From: Sediminibacterium roseum | Lineage (GTDB): Bacteria; Bacteroidota; Bacteroidia; Chitinophagales; Chitinophagaceae | Direction: 5' to 3' | Length of the DNA stretch: 64,000 nucleotides | Assembly: GCF_009939005.1 (NCBI RefSeq) | Contig: NZ_JAACJS010000015.1 | Location: 622,325-686,324 of the forward strand | Shown: piece by piece, positions 18,650-27,321 of the stretch | Layout of the letters: each line of letters opens with the position of its first letter | Position numbering within the stretch: position 1 is the stretch's first letter | The notes under the pieces: model-generated | The model's database searches: none | What the model was told of the DNA's origin: nothing | The model's input: only the letters and a program-made list of their open reading frames with translations | Translations under genes and position numbers: made by a program

Positions 18650-20275
18650 ATGAGAAAAGCCCTTCTTACTTTTTTAATGATCAACAGCATCGCTTTTGCA
18701 CAGACCGCTCAATCGTGGACCGACGACCTGGTACTTACACCCGAGCGATCGAACTACGAGAAAACATCGACCCACGCCGATGTGATCAGTTTTCTGAACG
18801 CGATCAAAACAAAAAGCAACAACATCAAAATTACCAGCATAGGCAAAAGCACCGGTGGCAAAGACATTCCGCTGGTGATTCTTTCCAGAACCGGGATCAG
18901 CACACCCGCAGAAGCAAAAGGTAAATTCGTTACTTATATCCAGGCCAATATACATGGCGGCGAAGTGGAGGGCAAGGAGGCGATGATGATGATGATGCGC
19001 GATATCCTGCTCGGCAAAAAAAGCCACCTGCTCGATAACCAGGTGATCCTCATCGTTCCCATTTACAATACCGACGGGAACGATAAGATGGCAAAAGGCC
19101 TGCGCCCATCGCAGGAGAACAGCCCGCTGGAAACAGGTGAGCGCGAAAACGGGCAGGGACTCGACCTCAACCGCGACGGCATAAAAATGGAAACACCCGA
19201 ATCGCAGGGTATGATACAGAACATCATCACAGCATGGGATCCGCAGATGAGCGTTGACCTGCATACCACCAACGGTACCTGGCACGCCTACTCCCTTACC
19301 TGGGCGCCAAGCTATCAGTATGCCGGCGAGCCATCTACCTACAATTATACCAATGGCGTGATGCTTCCCTTCATCACCAAAACAGTGAAAGAAAAATACG
19401 GGATGTTTTTTAGCCCTTATGGCGACTACAACACAAGAGAAGGATGGCCCCTGAAAAACTTCTACACTTACAACCACCATCCGCGCTACATCGTTAACCA
19501 GTTTGGCCTGCGCAACCGGATGGCTGTTTTGAGCGAGGCCTTCTCGCACGAACGTTTTTACCAGCGTATTTACAGCACCTACACTTTTGTTTTCGAGATC
19601 CTTGATTACTGTAACAAACACGGAAAAGAGATCGCCAAAATAAACCACGATGCCGAACTGGCCGCGGTTAAAAATGTGATCGACAACGCCGGCAAGGCAA
19701 AAAAAGGCGTTCGTTTTAAAATGGTGCCAACTGCAAAAAAACTCAACGGCTTCAGAACATACGATTATACCTCGTTCACCAAAGCAGACGGAACAAGATC
19801 GTTGCTGAGAAAAGGAAACATCGTTACCTACGACAGCATTACCTATTACGGCGAATTCAAAGACACCGTGCAGAGCACCGTGCCGAGAGGTTACATCATT
19901 CCTGCCGCCATGTCGCTTATTGCTGAGCAATTGAAAAGGCAAGGCGCAAAAGTAACCCAGCTCGAAAAAGACGAGGAGCTCAGCGGCGAGGTATTCACGA
20001 TAGAGAAATACACACGCGGCGCAAGAAAATTTGAGGGGCACTATATGGCATCCGCCGAAGGGAAATTCAGTCCTGCCACGCGCACCGCGCATGCCGGCGA
20101 TTATAAAATAGACCTCGCCCAACCGCTGGCCAACCTTATCTTCTACATGCTCGAGCCGCAATCCGACGATGGTTTGCTCACCTGGAATTTCTTTGACACC
20201 TACCTCGACCAGAACGATGTAAAAAACAAGGCGGTGGAGTTCCCGGTGTTCAAATATTCTCCGAAGAAGAAATAG
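18650..20275 (+). CDS. Secreted M14-family zinc carboxypeptidase
   Basis: 541-residue secreted metallopeptidase. A signal peptide (MRKALLTFLMINSIAFAQ) precedes a zinc carboxypeptidase domain with ligands His102 and Glu105 in NIHGGE and His205 in DLHTT; LNRDG and a later SEAFSHE segment are typical of the family. A C-terminal region of about 190 residues probably forms a beta-sandwich. The start is placed at ATG 18650, where the signal peptide begins, not at an in-frame TTG 21 bases earlier. It is divergent from the S24 regulator. It probably degrades peptides in the periplasm or outside the cell. Confidence 0.9.
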   Translation: MRKALLTFLMINSIAFAQTAQSWTDDLVLTPERSNYEKTSTHADVISFLNAIKTKSNNIKITSIGKSTGGKDIPLVILSRTGISTPAEAKGKFVTYIQANIHGGEVEGKEAMMMMMRDILLGKKSHLLDNQVILIVPIYNTDGNDKMAKGLRPSQENSPLETGERENGQGLDLNRDGIKMETPESQGMIQNIITAWDPQMSVDLHTTNGTWHAYSLTWAPSYQYAGEPSTYNYTNGVMLPFITKTVKEKYGMFFSPYGDYNTREGWPLKNFYTYNHHPRYIVNQFGLRNRMAVLSEAFSHERFYQRIYSTYTFVFEILDYCNKHGKEIAKINHDAELAAVKNVIDNAGKAKKGVRFKMVPTAKKLNGFRTYDYTSFTKADGTRSLLRKGNIVTYDSITYYGEFKDTVQSTVPRGYIIPAAMSLIAEQLKRQGAKVTQLEKDEELSGEVFTIEKYTRGARKFEGHYMASAEGKFSPATRTAHAGDYKIDLAQPLANLIFYMLEPQSDDGLLTWNFFDTYLDQNDVKNKAVEFPVFKYSPKKK

Positions 20276-20356
20276 GTGGTGAGAGGTGCGTAAACCGGGG
20301 AGCGGGCCACGCTCTAATATTTCCGTCCCATTAACATCTCCCAAAATTCTTAATCG

Positions 20357-20364
20357 TATCTTGC
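20357..20364 (+). promoter_or_regulatory. -7-like promoter box of surE (TATCTTGC)
   Basis: TATCTTGC resembles TAnnTTTG and ends 5 bases before the ATG at 20370. The same octamer precedes the gene at 40907. Confidence 0.35.
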
Positions 20365-20369
20365 ACAAT

Positions 20370-21167
20370 ATGGCTAAGGCAAAAAAGAGTACGAAGAAAA
20401 AACAGCCGGTGATCCTGATCACCAACGATGATGGCGTTACGGCGCCGGGCATACGTGCATTGGTAGAATCGGTAAAGGGATTGGGGAAGATCATTGTAGT
20501 GGCTCCCGATAAACCGCAGAGCGGGATGGGCCACGCCATAACCATCGGCCACCCGCTGCGTTTACAGAAAGTAAGTGTTTTTGATGGCGTTGAAACCTAT
20601 GCGTGCAGCGGTACGCCGGTTGATTGTGTGAAGCTGGCGGTTGACAAAGTATTAAAAGGCAAACCCGATATCTGCCTGAGCGGCATCAACCATGGCGCCA
20701 ATCATTCTATCAATGTGATCTATTCGGGAACGATGTCTGCCGCCTTGGAAGCATCGATCGAAAGCATACCGAGCATTGGGTTCAGCCTGCTCGATCTTAG
20801 CATCGAGGCCGATTTTACCGCGGCGAAAAAATATGCGCGCATTTTAGTGGAGCATGTGCTGGGAAGCAAATCGCTCGACAAACATCTTTGCCTCAACGTA
20901 AACATTCCGAAAGGCGAGGAAGGGATCATCAAAGGGATCCGCATCTGCAGGCAGGCGTACGCGAAATACGAGGAAGAGTTTGATGGCAGGAAGGACCCGC
21001 ATGGCCGCCAGTATTTCTGGCTCACGGGCGCTTTTGTAAATTTCGACAAGGGGAAAGATACCGACGTGTGGGCGCTGAAAAACAACTACGTAAGCGTGGT
21101 GCCGGTTCAGTTCGACCTCACACATTATGCGCTGAAGAAGAAACTTGAAACCAACTGGAAATTCTGA
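20370..21167 (+). CDS. surE: 5'/3'-nucleotidase SurE
   Basis: Survival protein SurE, a metal-dependent phosphatase for nucleoside monophosphates. The 265 residues include the metal site NDDG at 19-22 in LITNDDGVTAPG, VVAPDKPQSGMGHA, the CSGTPVDCV loop and LSGINHGAN. A longer reading frame reaches upstream, but ATG 20370 gives the usual SurE N-terminus with a Lys-rich leader. The stop (TGA) shares one base with the start of the next gene, so both are probably co-translated. Confidence 0.95.
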   Translation: MAKAKKSTKKKQPVILITNDDGVTAPGIRALVESVKGLGKIIVVAPDKPQSGMGHAITIGHPLRLQKVSVFDGVETYACSGTPVDCVKLAVDKVLKGKPDICLSGINHGANHSINVIYSGTMSAALEASIESIPSIGFSLLDLSIEADFTAAKKYARILVEHVLGSKSLDKHLCLNVNIPKGEEGIIKGIRICRQAYAKYEEEFDGRKDPHGRQYFWLTGAFVNFDKGKDTDVWALKNNYVSVVPVQFDLTHYALKKKLETNWKF

Positions 21168-21460
21168 TGGGCATACAAGACACCAAAAAAGCAGGCTTCA
21201 TCATAGGTGCAATTGCGCCGTTCCTTGGTTTTTTTATCTATTACCTGATGCGTTTCCGCCTTTTTACGCTGAAAGAATTCTGGCAGGTGCTGATGATGCA
21301 ACGCTCGCTGCTGTCGGGCATCATCAGTATTTCATTGCTGATGAATGTGCTCGTTTTTACCCTGGCGCTTAACAAGCGGAAAGATCAACTTGCGATCGGT
21401 ATTTTTATTGCGAGTTGTGTGTATGGGGGCACTGCGCTGGCGATCAGGTGGTTCTTTTAA
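21167..21460 (+). CDS. Small membrane protein of unknown function
   Basis: 97 residues with three predicted membrane segments at about 9-28, 46-68 and 74-94. No family recognised. Its ATG overlaps the surE stop by one base (TGATG), so it is translationally coupled to surE. In many Bacteroidota surE lies next to lpxB; here lpxB is 4.4 kb away, and this gene could be a leftover of that arrangement (inference). Confidence 0.75.
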   Translation: MGIQDTKKAGFIIGAIAPFLGFFIYYLMRFRLFTLKEFWQVLMMQRSLLSGIISISLLMNVLVFTLALNKRKDQLAIGIFIASCVYGGTALAIRWFF

Positions 21461-21470
21461 TTTACCCGGT

Positions 21471-22391
21471 TTAATTCGTTCCGTTCACCTGCGTTTCCAA
21501 AGACGTGCGGTACCGTTTAACGGCCTTTGCAATCGACTCTGCATTTTTCTGCTGCCCTTCGCTGCTGGTAATGAATTCCTCTTCTTCGGGATCGGATAAG
21601 AAACCTAGTTCGATCAGTATGGCGGGCATGGCTACGGCCTGTAACACCCAGATGCCTTTTTCGTCACGCTGTTTTGCACCGCGGCTTTCGCGGCCCGATC
21701 TTACAAATTCCTCTTCCACCATTTCGGCCAGTTTGCGGCTGCGTTGCGCGTACTCGCTCGTGCGCATGGCATTGAGCATTTTCATCGCCGGGTTGTCGTT
21801 CTTTTTGAACTCGATCATGGCACTGTCTATGTACCCGCTTTCCGATAGCGCCTCTTCCTTATCCTTTGTTTTACCAACACCCCACAAATACGTTTCGGTT
21901 CCTTTGGCAGGATGCGGGGTTGTCCAGGTGCGGTATTCAGGAATCTGTTTTTTTATTTTCTTGCCTTTGCGTTTTACCGTTTTGGTGGTATAGCCGGTGA
22001 TCTCTTTGTGCCTTACCGGGTCCATGCCGTTGCAATGCAATGAAATGAAAAGATCTCCTTTGGCGGCATTTGCTTTCTTGGCTTTTACGGTGGGGTGGTC
22101 AAATACATCGGTGGTACGCGTCATGGTGATCTCCACGTCGGGCATTTCCTGCTGCAATACATCGCGCAGTTTAAGCGCTGTTGCAAGGGCCACATCTTTT
22201 TCTTCCATATGTTTTCCCGATGCCCCGTAAAACAACCGAGCCTGGGAAGCAGGGCCTCCATGACCGGGGTCGATCACGATCCTTTTCAAAGGCTGTTTTT
22301 TCCCCGTCGTGCCGGTTTGGCCATACGATGCCGCCATTGCGGAACACAGTACCAAAACAGCTATTATTTTCCTCCAGTACATATTTTCCAT
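21471..22391 (-). CDS. N-acetylmuramoyl-L-alanine amidase (Amidase_3)
   Basis: Secreted cell-wall amidase of 306 residues that splits the bond between muramic acid and L-alanine. A signal peptide (about 1-25) is followed by the Amidase_3 domain: zinc ligand His44 in IDPGHGG, Glu64 in EEKDVAL, His in FISLHCNG, and catalytic Glu in AILIELGFLSDPEE near the end. The insert between LHCNG and the last motif is longer than in AmiC but usual for Bacteroidota. A second start (MYWRK) is 9 bases downstream; either gives the same mature enzyme. It converges with the small membrane protein gene. Confidence 0.93.
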   Translation of the reverse strand: MENMYWRKIIAVLVLCSAMAASYGQTGTTGKKQPLKRIVIDPGHGGPASQARLFYGASGKHMEEKDVALATALKLRDVLQQEMPDVEITMTRTTDVFDHPTVKAKKANAAKGDLFISLHCNGMDPVRHKEITGYTTKTVKRKGKKIKKQIPEYRTWTTPHPAKGTETYLWGVGKTKDKEEALSESGYIDSAMIEFKKNDNPAMKMLNAMRTSEYAQRSRKLAEMVEEEFVRSGRESRGAKQRDEKGIWVLQAVAMPAILIELGFLSDPEEEEFITSSEGQQKNAESIAKAVKRYRTSLETQVNGTN

Positions 22392-22535
22392 TGACTATAA
22401 GAAATCAAAATAGGCATATTCCATATACAGAACATGCATTTTAACTTACTGTAAACGGGAAAGCGGGTTGGTTTAGTATAAGGGAGGCGAGAAAGCTTGC
22501 GCGATCCGCGAATGGCGCGGTATCTGATGATCAAT

Positions 22536-22661
22536 GGTAAGTGATAAGTGGTCAGCAGTAAGTTGTTGCCGGAAGACAGCCCGGAAAATTTTCATTAACC
22601 CCCGTTGGGCCGGCTCCTCCTACAACGTTACTCACTACTGACCACTCACTGTTCTCTGCGA
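22536..22661. repeat. Inverted pair of TAGTGAG-type heptamer arrays
   Basis: The left arm (about 22536-22563) reads TAAGTGA, TAAGTGG, TCAGCAG, TAAGTTG on the plus strand. The right arm (about 22625-22661) reads CAGTGAG, TGGTCAG, TAGTGAG, TAACG on the minus strand. Both share TGGTCAG and can pair around a core of about 60 bases. It lies between the blaR1-like gene and the amidase gene, both on the minus strand. The rest of the gap (22392-22535) shows no gene. Confidence 0.7.
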
Positions 22662-22664
22662 ACA

Positions 22665-25346
22665 CTAGGGCTGCCCTCCCCCGAGGGTAAATAAGATCGC
22701 TGCCCTGTGACGCGCCGTGGTGGGTTTCCCGTTGGCCATCGCAGGAACCCATTTTGGGCCTTTGCTTATGAGGCGGATGCCTTGTTGTTTTGAACCGAAA
22801 CCAGGGTCATTGTCGGCGCGGATGTCGGAGACCGTTCCATCCTCCGCTACAAAAAACGATACGATCACCGTATAGGTTCCCGGCGGCGCGCCTTTGGCGA
22901 CCATTTCTTCGAGGTTTACACTTCTTTCAACGTATTTCGACCACGCAGGCAATCCACCCGGGAATGCGGGCGGCGTAACCGTTGAAGCGCCCGATGTACC
23001 ACTGAATGTTCCGCCGGTGATCGTTCCGGATATACCCGGAACGGATACCGCCGATATCATACCCCTGCTGTCGGAAGACGTGTTGGGTGCCTTGATCTTA
23101 ACACCCGTTACGGTAATAGTTGGTTTTTCGTCTTCATACACAAAACTGATGGGCTGGCGCTGCCTGAACAATACTGCCTTGCCGCGCTCGTTTGTTCCCG
23201 GAACCCATTTCGGGCCTTTCAGGATCATGCGCTCTGCTTCTGCTTTTGTGCCGAAACCCGGATCGTTCTCCGCGTGCACATCGCTGATGCCGCCCTCTTT
23301 GTCGACCAGGAAAGAAACCACAACCGTATACCTACCCGGCGTTGCGTTGTTTTTCTTGGGAATGTCCTTATCCAGGTTACGCACCAGGTATTTCTCCCAG
23401 GCAATATCACCACCGGGGAAACGCGCGGGTTGCGCCGCGGTTTGTCTTGAGATGGGCGTTGCATAACCAACCACCGTAACCTCATCCGCGCCTTTGTCTT
23501 TCTGGCCGCCTACCTGCGGTGTTCTCCAGCTCACATTGCCGGTGGTGTCGGTTACAAGAAATGTATTTTTTGATACGGTTTGCGTTCCGGTATTCGCGCT
23601 TTTGTACCCGGATACAACTACATCTTTCAGCGCATCCGGGTCGTTTTCTTTCCTGTTGTCTTTTACCAAAACCTGCGAAAAACCAAGATCTGCATAATTC
23701 TGCGAAGGCTGCCACCATGCCGCGGGAATGGATGGCGCTACGGCCACTTTGAGGTTAACGTAAAAGGGGCCGCGCGAGAGGTCTACCTGCGACAGGTCTT
23801 TTGAAGACGCGTCTTTTGTTCCCCCTCCGATCTTAACGGAAAAATTTCCGTTCTCATCACTTTTTGTTTCACTCACTTCTTCATAAATGCGGTTTTTTTC
23901 TTCGCCCTGGTAAAGGATCACATTGACATATACCTTCCTGTTCCGTGCAACGTTGTTGTAGGTATCTTTTGCAACGCCGGATTGAAGTGGTAAGGAAAAG
24001 TTGCCGTTTTCTTTTACCGAAGCAGCATTTACTGCATTTCCTGTACCCGGTTTCAGGTTAATGGCAATTACCCCGTTTGCAGCATCTGCGCCAAACAATT
24101 CTATGGCCTGTGCATTTTTGTAGACGTGTATAGATTCGATCGTTGCGGGATCGATATTGTAGATCTCTTCTTTAGAAGCGCGTTGCCCGTTGAGGATAAA
24201 AACCGGGTCGGCAACCTGCATATTTCTTATGGGTTCGAAGGCGATGCTGTTCCTGTCTGAGGAAATCCGTTTTTCATCCAGCAATCCTATCATGTAAGAG
24301 GTGCTTACCAGTTCTTTCATGCTGATGGTTTCCGCATCGATCTTTTTTCCATTCACCAGTATAAAGCCGTCGGGTTGTTCTTCTTCTTTCGCAAATACAT
24401 CCCTGATGTCTTCCTTATAATTCTCAACAACCGAAGCGATGGATATTTCGCCGTTGCGCTGGGCCTTGCTCCTGAAGGCAAACAATACCACTACGATGGC
24501 CAGCAAAGGCAATACCACCAACCTGCGTATGTAACTGAAACGCGGCGTTTTGTTGTTGGCAAGCATCAGCAACCTTCTTTTGATGGGTGAAAAGAAAAAC
24601 GGGTGCGTTAACGCAAATCTCTGCTGCGGGTAAGCGGCCGTGAGCAGCATCTGCGCCAGCGCAGCCGTATCGCCGTTGTTCACCGCTTTTTTATCGGCGA
24701 TGAATTCGTGGATCATTTCCATTTCTTTTTTCAACAACCAGAAGAAAGGATTGAACCACCCGCCGATGAGCATGACCTGTATAAAAAGTTTATCGAAAGA
24801 ATGTTTCTGCTGCACATGCGTAAGCTCGTGCCTGAGTATCTGCTGCCCGGCCTGGCTCCGAATATCAATTTCTTCGTTCCAGAAAATGTAGCGGAAGAAT
24901 GAGAACGGTGTTCCTTTTGCATGTGTGAGAATGAGGAACACATCGCCCACATTTTTACAGGAATGGTGTTTCAGCAACCGGTACAGTTTTACAAAAGCAT
25001 GGATCATGGCCAGCAACAGTATGGCCGATATGGTTATGTAAAGAATGGAGGCCGCAAGGTCCCAGTTCCAGACAAATGCTTTTTGCGTGAGCGTGGTTTC
25101 GATCTGCGTGTTGTTATTGGCAACGACCGCTAAAATATTCATCACCGGGGGCGCCTCGCTTTGCAGCGCGGGTGCGGTCCAGGTGATCTTGATCAGCGGA
25201 ACGATCCACGAAAGCAGCGCGGCCGCAAGCAGGAAGAAACGGTTGTACTGGTGGAAACGTTTGTTGCGCAGCACCAGCCAATAATAGCCCATGAGCATCC
25301 CGCTGCAGAGCATCACCTGTAAAAAGTAATAAGCGATCGTAAGCAT
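22665..25346 (-). CDS. BlaR1-like M56 peptidase with plug-like and two TonB-C-like repeats
   Basis: 893-residue inner-membrane sensor protease paired with a BlaI repressor. The N-terminal part has membrane segments at about 4-25, 36-53, 97-118 and 275-292, with the M56 zinc motif HELTH (173-177) and a third ligand in HEFIAD (Glu214). The rest does not look like the penicillin-binding sensor of classical BlaR1. Instead it has a TonB-receptor-plug-like segment (about 381-432, ELFGADAANGVIAI), a carboxypeptidase-regulatory-like stretch (about 470-535), and two similar repeats (about 643-735 and 795-887). The repeats share FPGG..AW.KY, GxYTVxVSF, NDPGFG and KGPKWVP, the TonB C-terminal pattern of Bacteroidota. 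It follows the blaI gene by 5 bases. Confidence 0.9.
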   Translation of the reverse strand: MLTIAYYFLQVMLCSGMLMGYYWLVLRNKRFHQYNRFFLLAAALLSWIVPLIKITWTAPALQSEAPPVMNILAVVANNNTQIETTLTQKAFVWNWDLAASILYITISAILLLAMIHAFVKLYRLLKHHSCKNVGDVFLILTHAKGTPFSFFRYIFWNEEIDIRSQAGQQILRHELTHVQQKHSFDKLFIQVMLIGGWFNPFFWLLKKEMEMIHEFIADKKAVNNGDTAALAQMLLTAAYPQQRFALTHPFFFSPIKRRLLMLANNKTPRFSYIRRLVVLPLLAIVVVLFAFRSKAQRNGEISIASVVENYKEDIRDVFAKEEEQPDGFILVNGKKIDAETISMKELVSTSYMIGLLDEKRISSDRNSIAFEPIRNMQVADPVFILNGQRASKEEIYNIDPATIESIHVYKNAQAIELFGADAANGVIAINLKPGTGNAVNAASVKENGNFSLPLQSGVAKDTYNNVARNRKVYVNVILYQGEEKNRIYEEVSETKSDENGNFSVKIGGGTKDASSKDLSQVDLSRGPFYVNLKVAVAPSIPAAWWQPSQNYADLGFSQVLVKDNRKENDPDALKDVVVSGYKSANTGTQTVSKNTFLVTDTTGNVSWRTPQVGGQKDKGADEVTVVGYATPISRQTAAQPARFPGGDIAWEKYLVRNLDKDIPKKNNATPGRYTVVVSFLVDKEGGISDVHAENDPGFGTKAEAERMILKGPKWVPGTNERGKAVLFRQRQPISFVYEDEKPTITVTGVKIKAPNTSSDSRGMISAVSVPGISGTITGGTFSGTSGASTVTPPAFPGGLPAWSKYVERSVNLEEMVAKGAPPGTYTVIVSFFVAEDGTVSDIRADNDPGFGSKQQGIRLISKGPKWVPAMANGKPTTARHRAAILFTLGGGQP

Positions 25347-25351
25347 GGCAA

Positions 25352-25714
25352 TTATTTTTTAGCGTGTTTGATCTGTTGCAACAACAATTCAAGTTCCTTG
25401 ACGCTGATGTCTTTCTGCTTTACCATAAAAGAAACCGCATCGCTGAACGAGCCCTCGAAATAACCCTCTACCAAAGTGCGGATCGTGCCCGCTGAATAAT
25501 CTTCCTTCGAAACCAATGGGTAATACTGGTGCACGCGGCCGATAGGTGTAACGCCTACAAAACCTTTGTCCACCAATATCTTCACGATCGTTGCAATCGT
25601 ATTCGAATGCGGCCTCGGCTCAGGCTGCGCTTCAATGATGTCTTTGAGGAACGCCTCTTCCAGTTTCCAGATGCTTTGCATGATCTGTTCTTCTGCCTTG
25701 GTCAATGGTTTCAT
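25352..25714 (-). CDS. BlaI/MecI/CopY-family transcriptional repressor
   Basis: 120-residue winged-helix repressor (penicillinase repressor family). MKPLTKAEEQIMQSIWKLEE and IVKILVDKGFV match the DNA-binding domain; the C-terminal part (about 80-118) is the dimer region with the usual cleavage zone. It is the first gene of an operon with the M56 sensor protease, which should inactivate it on a signal. Two dyad operators lie upstream (25747-25780), consistent with autoregulation. Confidence 0.93.
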   Translation of the reverse strand: MKPLTKAEEQIMQSIWKLEEAFLKDIIEAQPEPRPHSNTIATIVKILVDKGFVGVTPIGRVHQYYPLVSKEDYSAGTIRTLVEGYFEGSFSDAVSFMVKQKDISVKELELLLQQIKHAKK

Positions 25715-25735
25715 GTGGTGCGGTTTGATTGTAAG

Positions 25736-25743
25736 TAAATATA
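25736..25743 (-). promoter_or_regulatory. -7-like promoter box of blaI (TATATTTA)
   Basis: Read on the minus strand, TATATTTA resembles TAnnTTTG and lies 21 bases before the blaI ATG (25714), directly downstream of the paired operator. Confidence 0.35.
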
Positions 25744-25746
25744 ATA

Positions 25747-25780
25747 ACTAATTATTTAGTTTGCAAACTATTTTTCTAGT
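25747..25780. promoter_or_regulatory. Paired ACTA-N6-TAGT operator of the blaI operon
   Basis: Two identical-format dyads, ACTA-N6-TAGT, occur at 25747-25760 and 25767-25780, separated by TTGCAA. Their centres are 20 bases apart, about two helical turns, so two repressor dimers could bind one face of the DNA. They sit just upstream of the -7-like box. Assignment to BlaI is inferred from position and symmetry. Confidence 0.65.
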
Positions 25781-25868
25781 CTGCTTACGCGGTCGGGATC
25801 CGGGTTTTGATCCGGTCATGCCTATAAAAAAGCCGGTGGTTCATAGCGTATGGCTCAAAGCTGCCCCC

Positions 25869-25876
25869 TAACTTGC
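25869..25876 (+). promoter_or_regulatory. -7-like promoter box of lpxB (TAACTTGC)
   Basis: TAACTTGC resembles TAnnTTTG and ends 8 bases before the lpxB ATG (25885). Confidence 0.35.
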
Positions 25877-25884
25877 ACGTGAAT

Positions 25885-26991
25885 ATGAAATACTACCTCA
25901 TTTCCGGCGAAGCCAGTGGCGACCTGCACGGGAGCAACCTCGTGAAACAGTTGTTTGCAAAGGATGGGCAGGCGCAGATCCGCTGCTGGGGCGGCGACCT
26001 GATGGAGGCCGCCGGGGCCACGCTGGTGAAGCACTACCGCGAGCTGGCCTTCATGGGTTTTGCAGAAGTAATCAGGAACCTGCCCACGATCCTTAAGAAC
26101 ATAAAATTCTGTAAGCAGGACATCGCCCGTTTTCAACCCGATGTGTTGGTACTGATCGATTACCCGGGTTTCAATCTTCGTATTGCCGAATGGGCAAAGC
26201 AGCAGGGGTTTACGGTAGTGTACTACATCTCTCCACAGGTATGGGCGTGGAAAGAGAACCGCGTGAAGAAAATGAAACAGAACATCGACCTGATGCTTTG
26301 TATCCTTCCTTTTGAAAAAGCGTATTACAAGAACCGCTGGGATTGGGATGTGGAATACGTAGGGCACCCGCTGGCAGAAGTGATCGATGCGAAACTGGCC
26401 GGGGCAACCGTGTCATCCGCAGAAAAAAATACGATCGCGCTGTTGCCCGGCAGCCGCAAACAGGAGATCAGCAAAAAACTACCCATCATGCTCGATGTGG
26501 CAAAATCGTTTCCGCAATATGAGTTCGTGGTAGCAAAGGCGCCTGGGTTGGAAGATGATTTTTACGCGCCGTTACTGGCGGCCTATAAAAATGTTTCGTC
26601 TGTTCGCAACCAGACCTACGACCTCCTGCTCCGCTCCCGCGCCGCGCTGGTAACCAGCGGAACGGCAACGCTCGAAACGGCCCTGTTTGGTGTGCCGGAA
26701 GTGGTATGTTACAAGGGCAGCAACATCAGCTACCAGATCGCGAAGCGACTGATCAGGATCAAATACATTTCACTGGTTAACCTGATCATGGATAAGGAAG
26801 TGGTAAAAGAGCTGATTCAACACGAGCTCACAACAAACAACCTCGTTAAAGAGCTCACCCTCCTGCTCAACGATGAAAAGAAAATCCAAGCCCTCCGGAA
26901 AGATTATGCAGACCTGAAAACCCTGCTGCGTGCAGGCGGACATGCATCTGAACAGGCGGCAGAAAAGATCCTGGGTTTGCTGAAAAATTGA
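25885..26991 (+). CDS. lpxB: Lipid-A-disaccharide synthase
   Basis: GT19 glycosyltransferase that joins UDP-diacylglucosamine and lipid X to form the lipid A disaccharide, at the inner face of the inner membrane. The 368 residues show the LpxB pattern: SGEASGDLHGSNL at the N-terminus, IDYPGFNLR, YYISPQVWAWKE, VGHPL, LLPGSRKQEI and the late SGTATLETALF motif. An in-frame TTG 12 bases upstream is possible, but ATG 25885 fits the family start (MKYYLISGEASGD). It stands alone rather than next to surE. Confidence 0.96.
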   Translation: MKYYLISGEASGDLHGSNLVKQLFAKDGQAQIRCWGGDLMEAAGATLVKHYRELAFMGFAEVIRNLPTILKNIKFCKQDIARFQPDVLVLIDYPGFNLRIAEWAKQQGFTVVYYISPQVWAWKENRVKKMKQNIDLMLCILPFEKAYYKNRWDWDVEYVGHPLAEVIDAKLAGATVSSAEKNTIALLPGSRKQEISKKLPIMLDVAKSFPQYEFVVAKAPGLEDDFYAPLLAAYKNVSSVRNQTYDLLLRSRAALVTSGTATLETALFGVPEVVCYKGSNISYQIAKRLIRIKYISLVNLIMDKEVVKELIQHELTTNNLVKELTLLLNDEKKIQALRKDYADLKTLLRAGGHASEQAAEKILGLLKN

Positions 26992-26997
26992 AAGATG

Positions 26998-27180
26998 CTA
27001 GTGCCCTCTCAGCAACGGGATCACCACCAGCTTAAAAATAATGATCAGCACGGCTACCAGGAACATGATGAGTGAGATACGGTTCATACCGTGCATGTAT
27101 TTCATCCACTGCGTACGTTCTTCGTTGGGGTCGCGCTTTTTGATGTAAAGGTATTCCGCTATTTGTTTCCAGATGCCCAT
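26998..27180 (-). CDS. Small single-pass membrane protein (DUF6728-like)
   Basis: 60 residues: MGIWKQIAEYLYIKKRDPNE, a conserved-looking KYMHGMNRISL stretch, and one membrane helix (about 38-57). It resembles small proteins of Bacteroidota labelled DUF6728 (recalled, not tested). An ATG 27 bases upstream (27207) would add nine residues; I prefer 27180 because the amphipathic pattern begins there. It converges with lpxB. Function unknown. Confidence 0.7.
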   Translation of the reverse strand: MGIWKQIAEYLYIKKRDPNEERTQWMKYMHGMNRISLIMFLVAVLIIIFKLVVIPLLRGH

Positions 27181-27321
27181 AAGCGTTTGGAGGCAGGCGT
27201 TTCGCATGTACAGGTCATTGCGTTTGTTCTTCCCGTCTCCTTACAAAGGTATAAAACCGTTCATACAAAACACGCAGCCGATTGTGATTTAGCAGTATAT
27301 TGTTTGAACAAATTGTTTGAA

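Noticed and set aside
18674..20545. 623-codon open frame on the minus strand opposite the M14 peptidase and surE start
   Set aside because: The peptidase on the other strand has a signal peptide and a full zinc site; the antisense frame has no motif and crosses the surE start.
22665..25346. Classical beta-lactam sensor BlaR1
   Set aside because: The C-terminal half has plug-like and TonB-C-like parts in place of a penicillin-binding domain, so antibiotic sensing is not supported.
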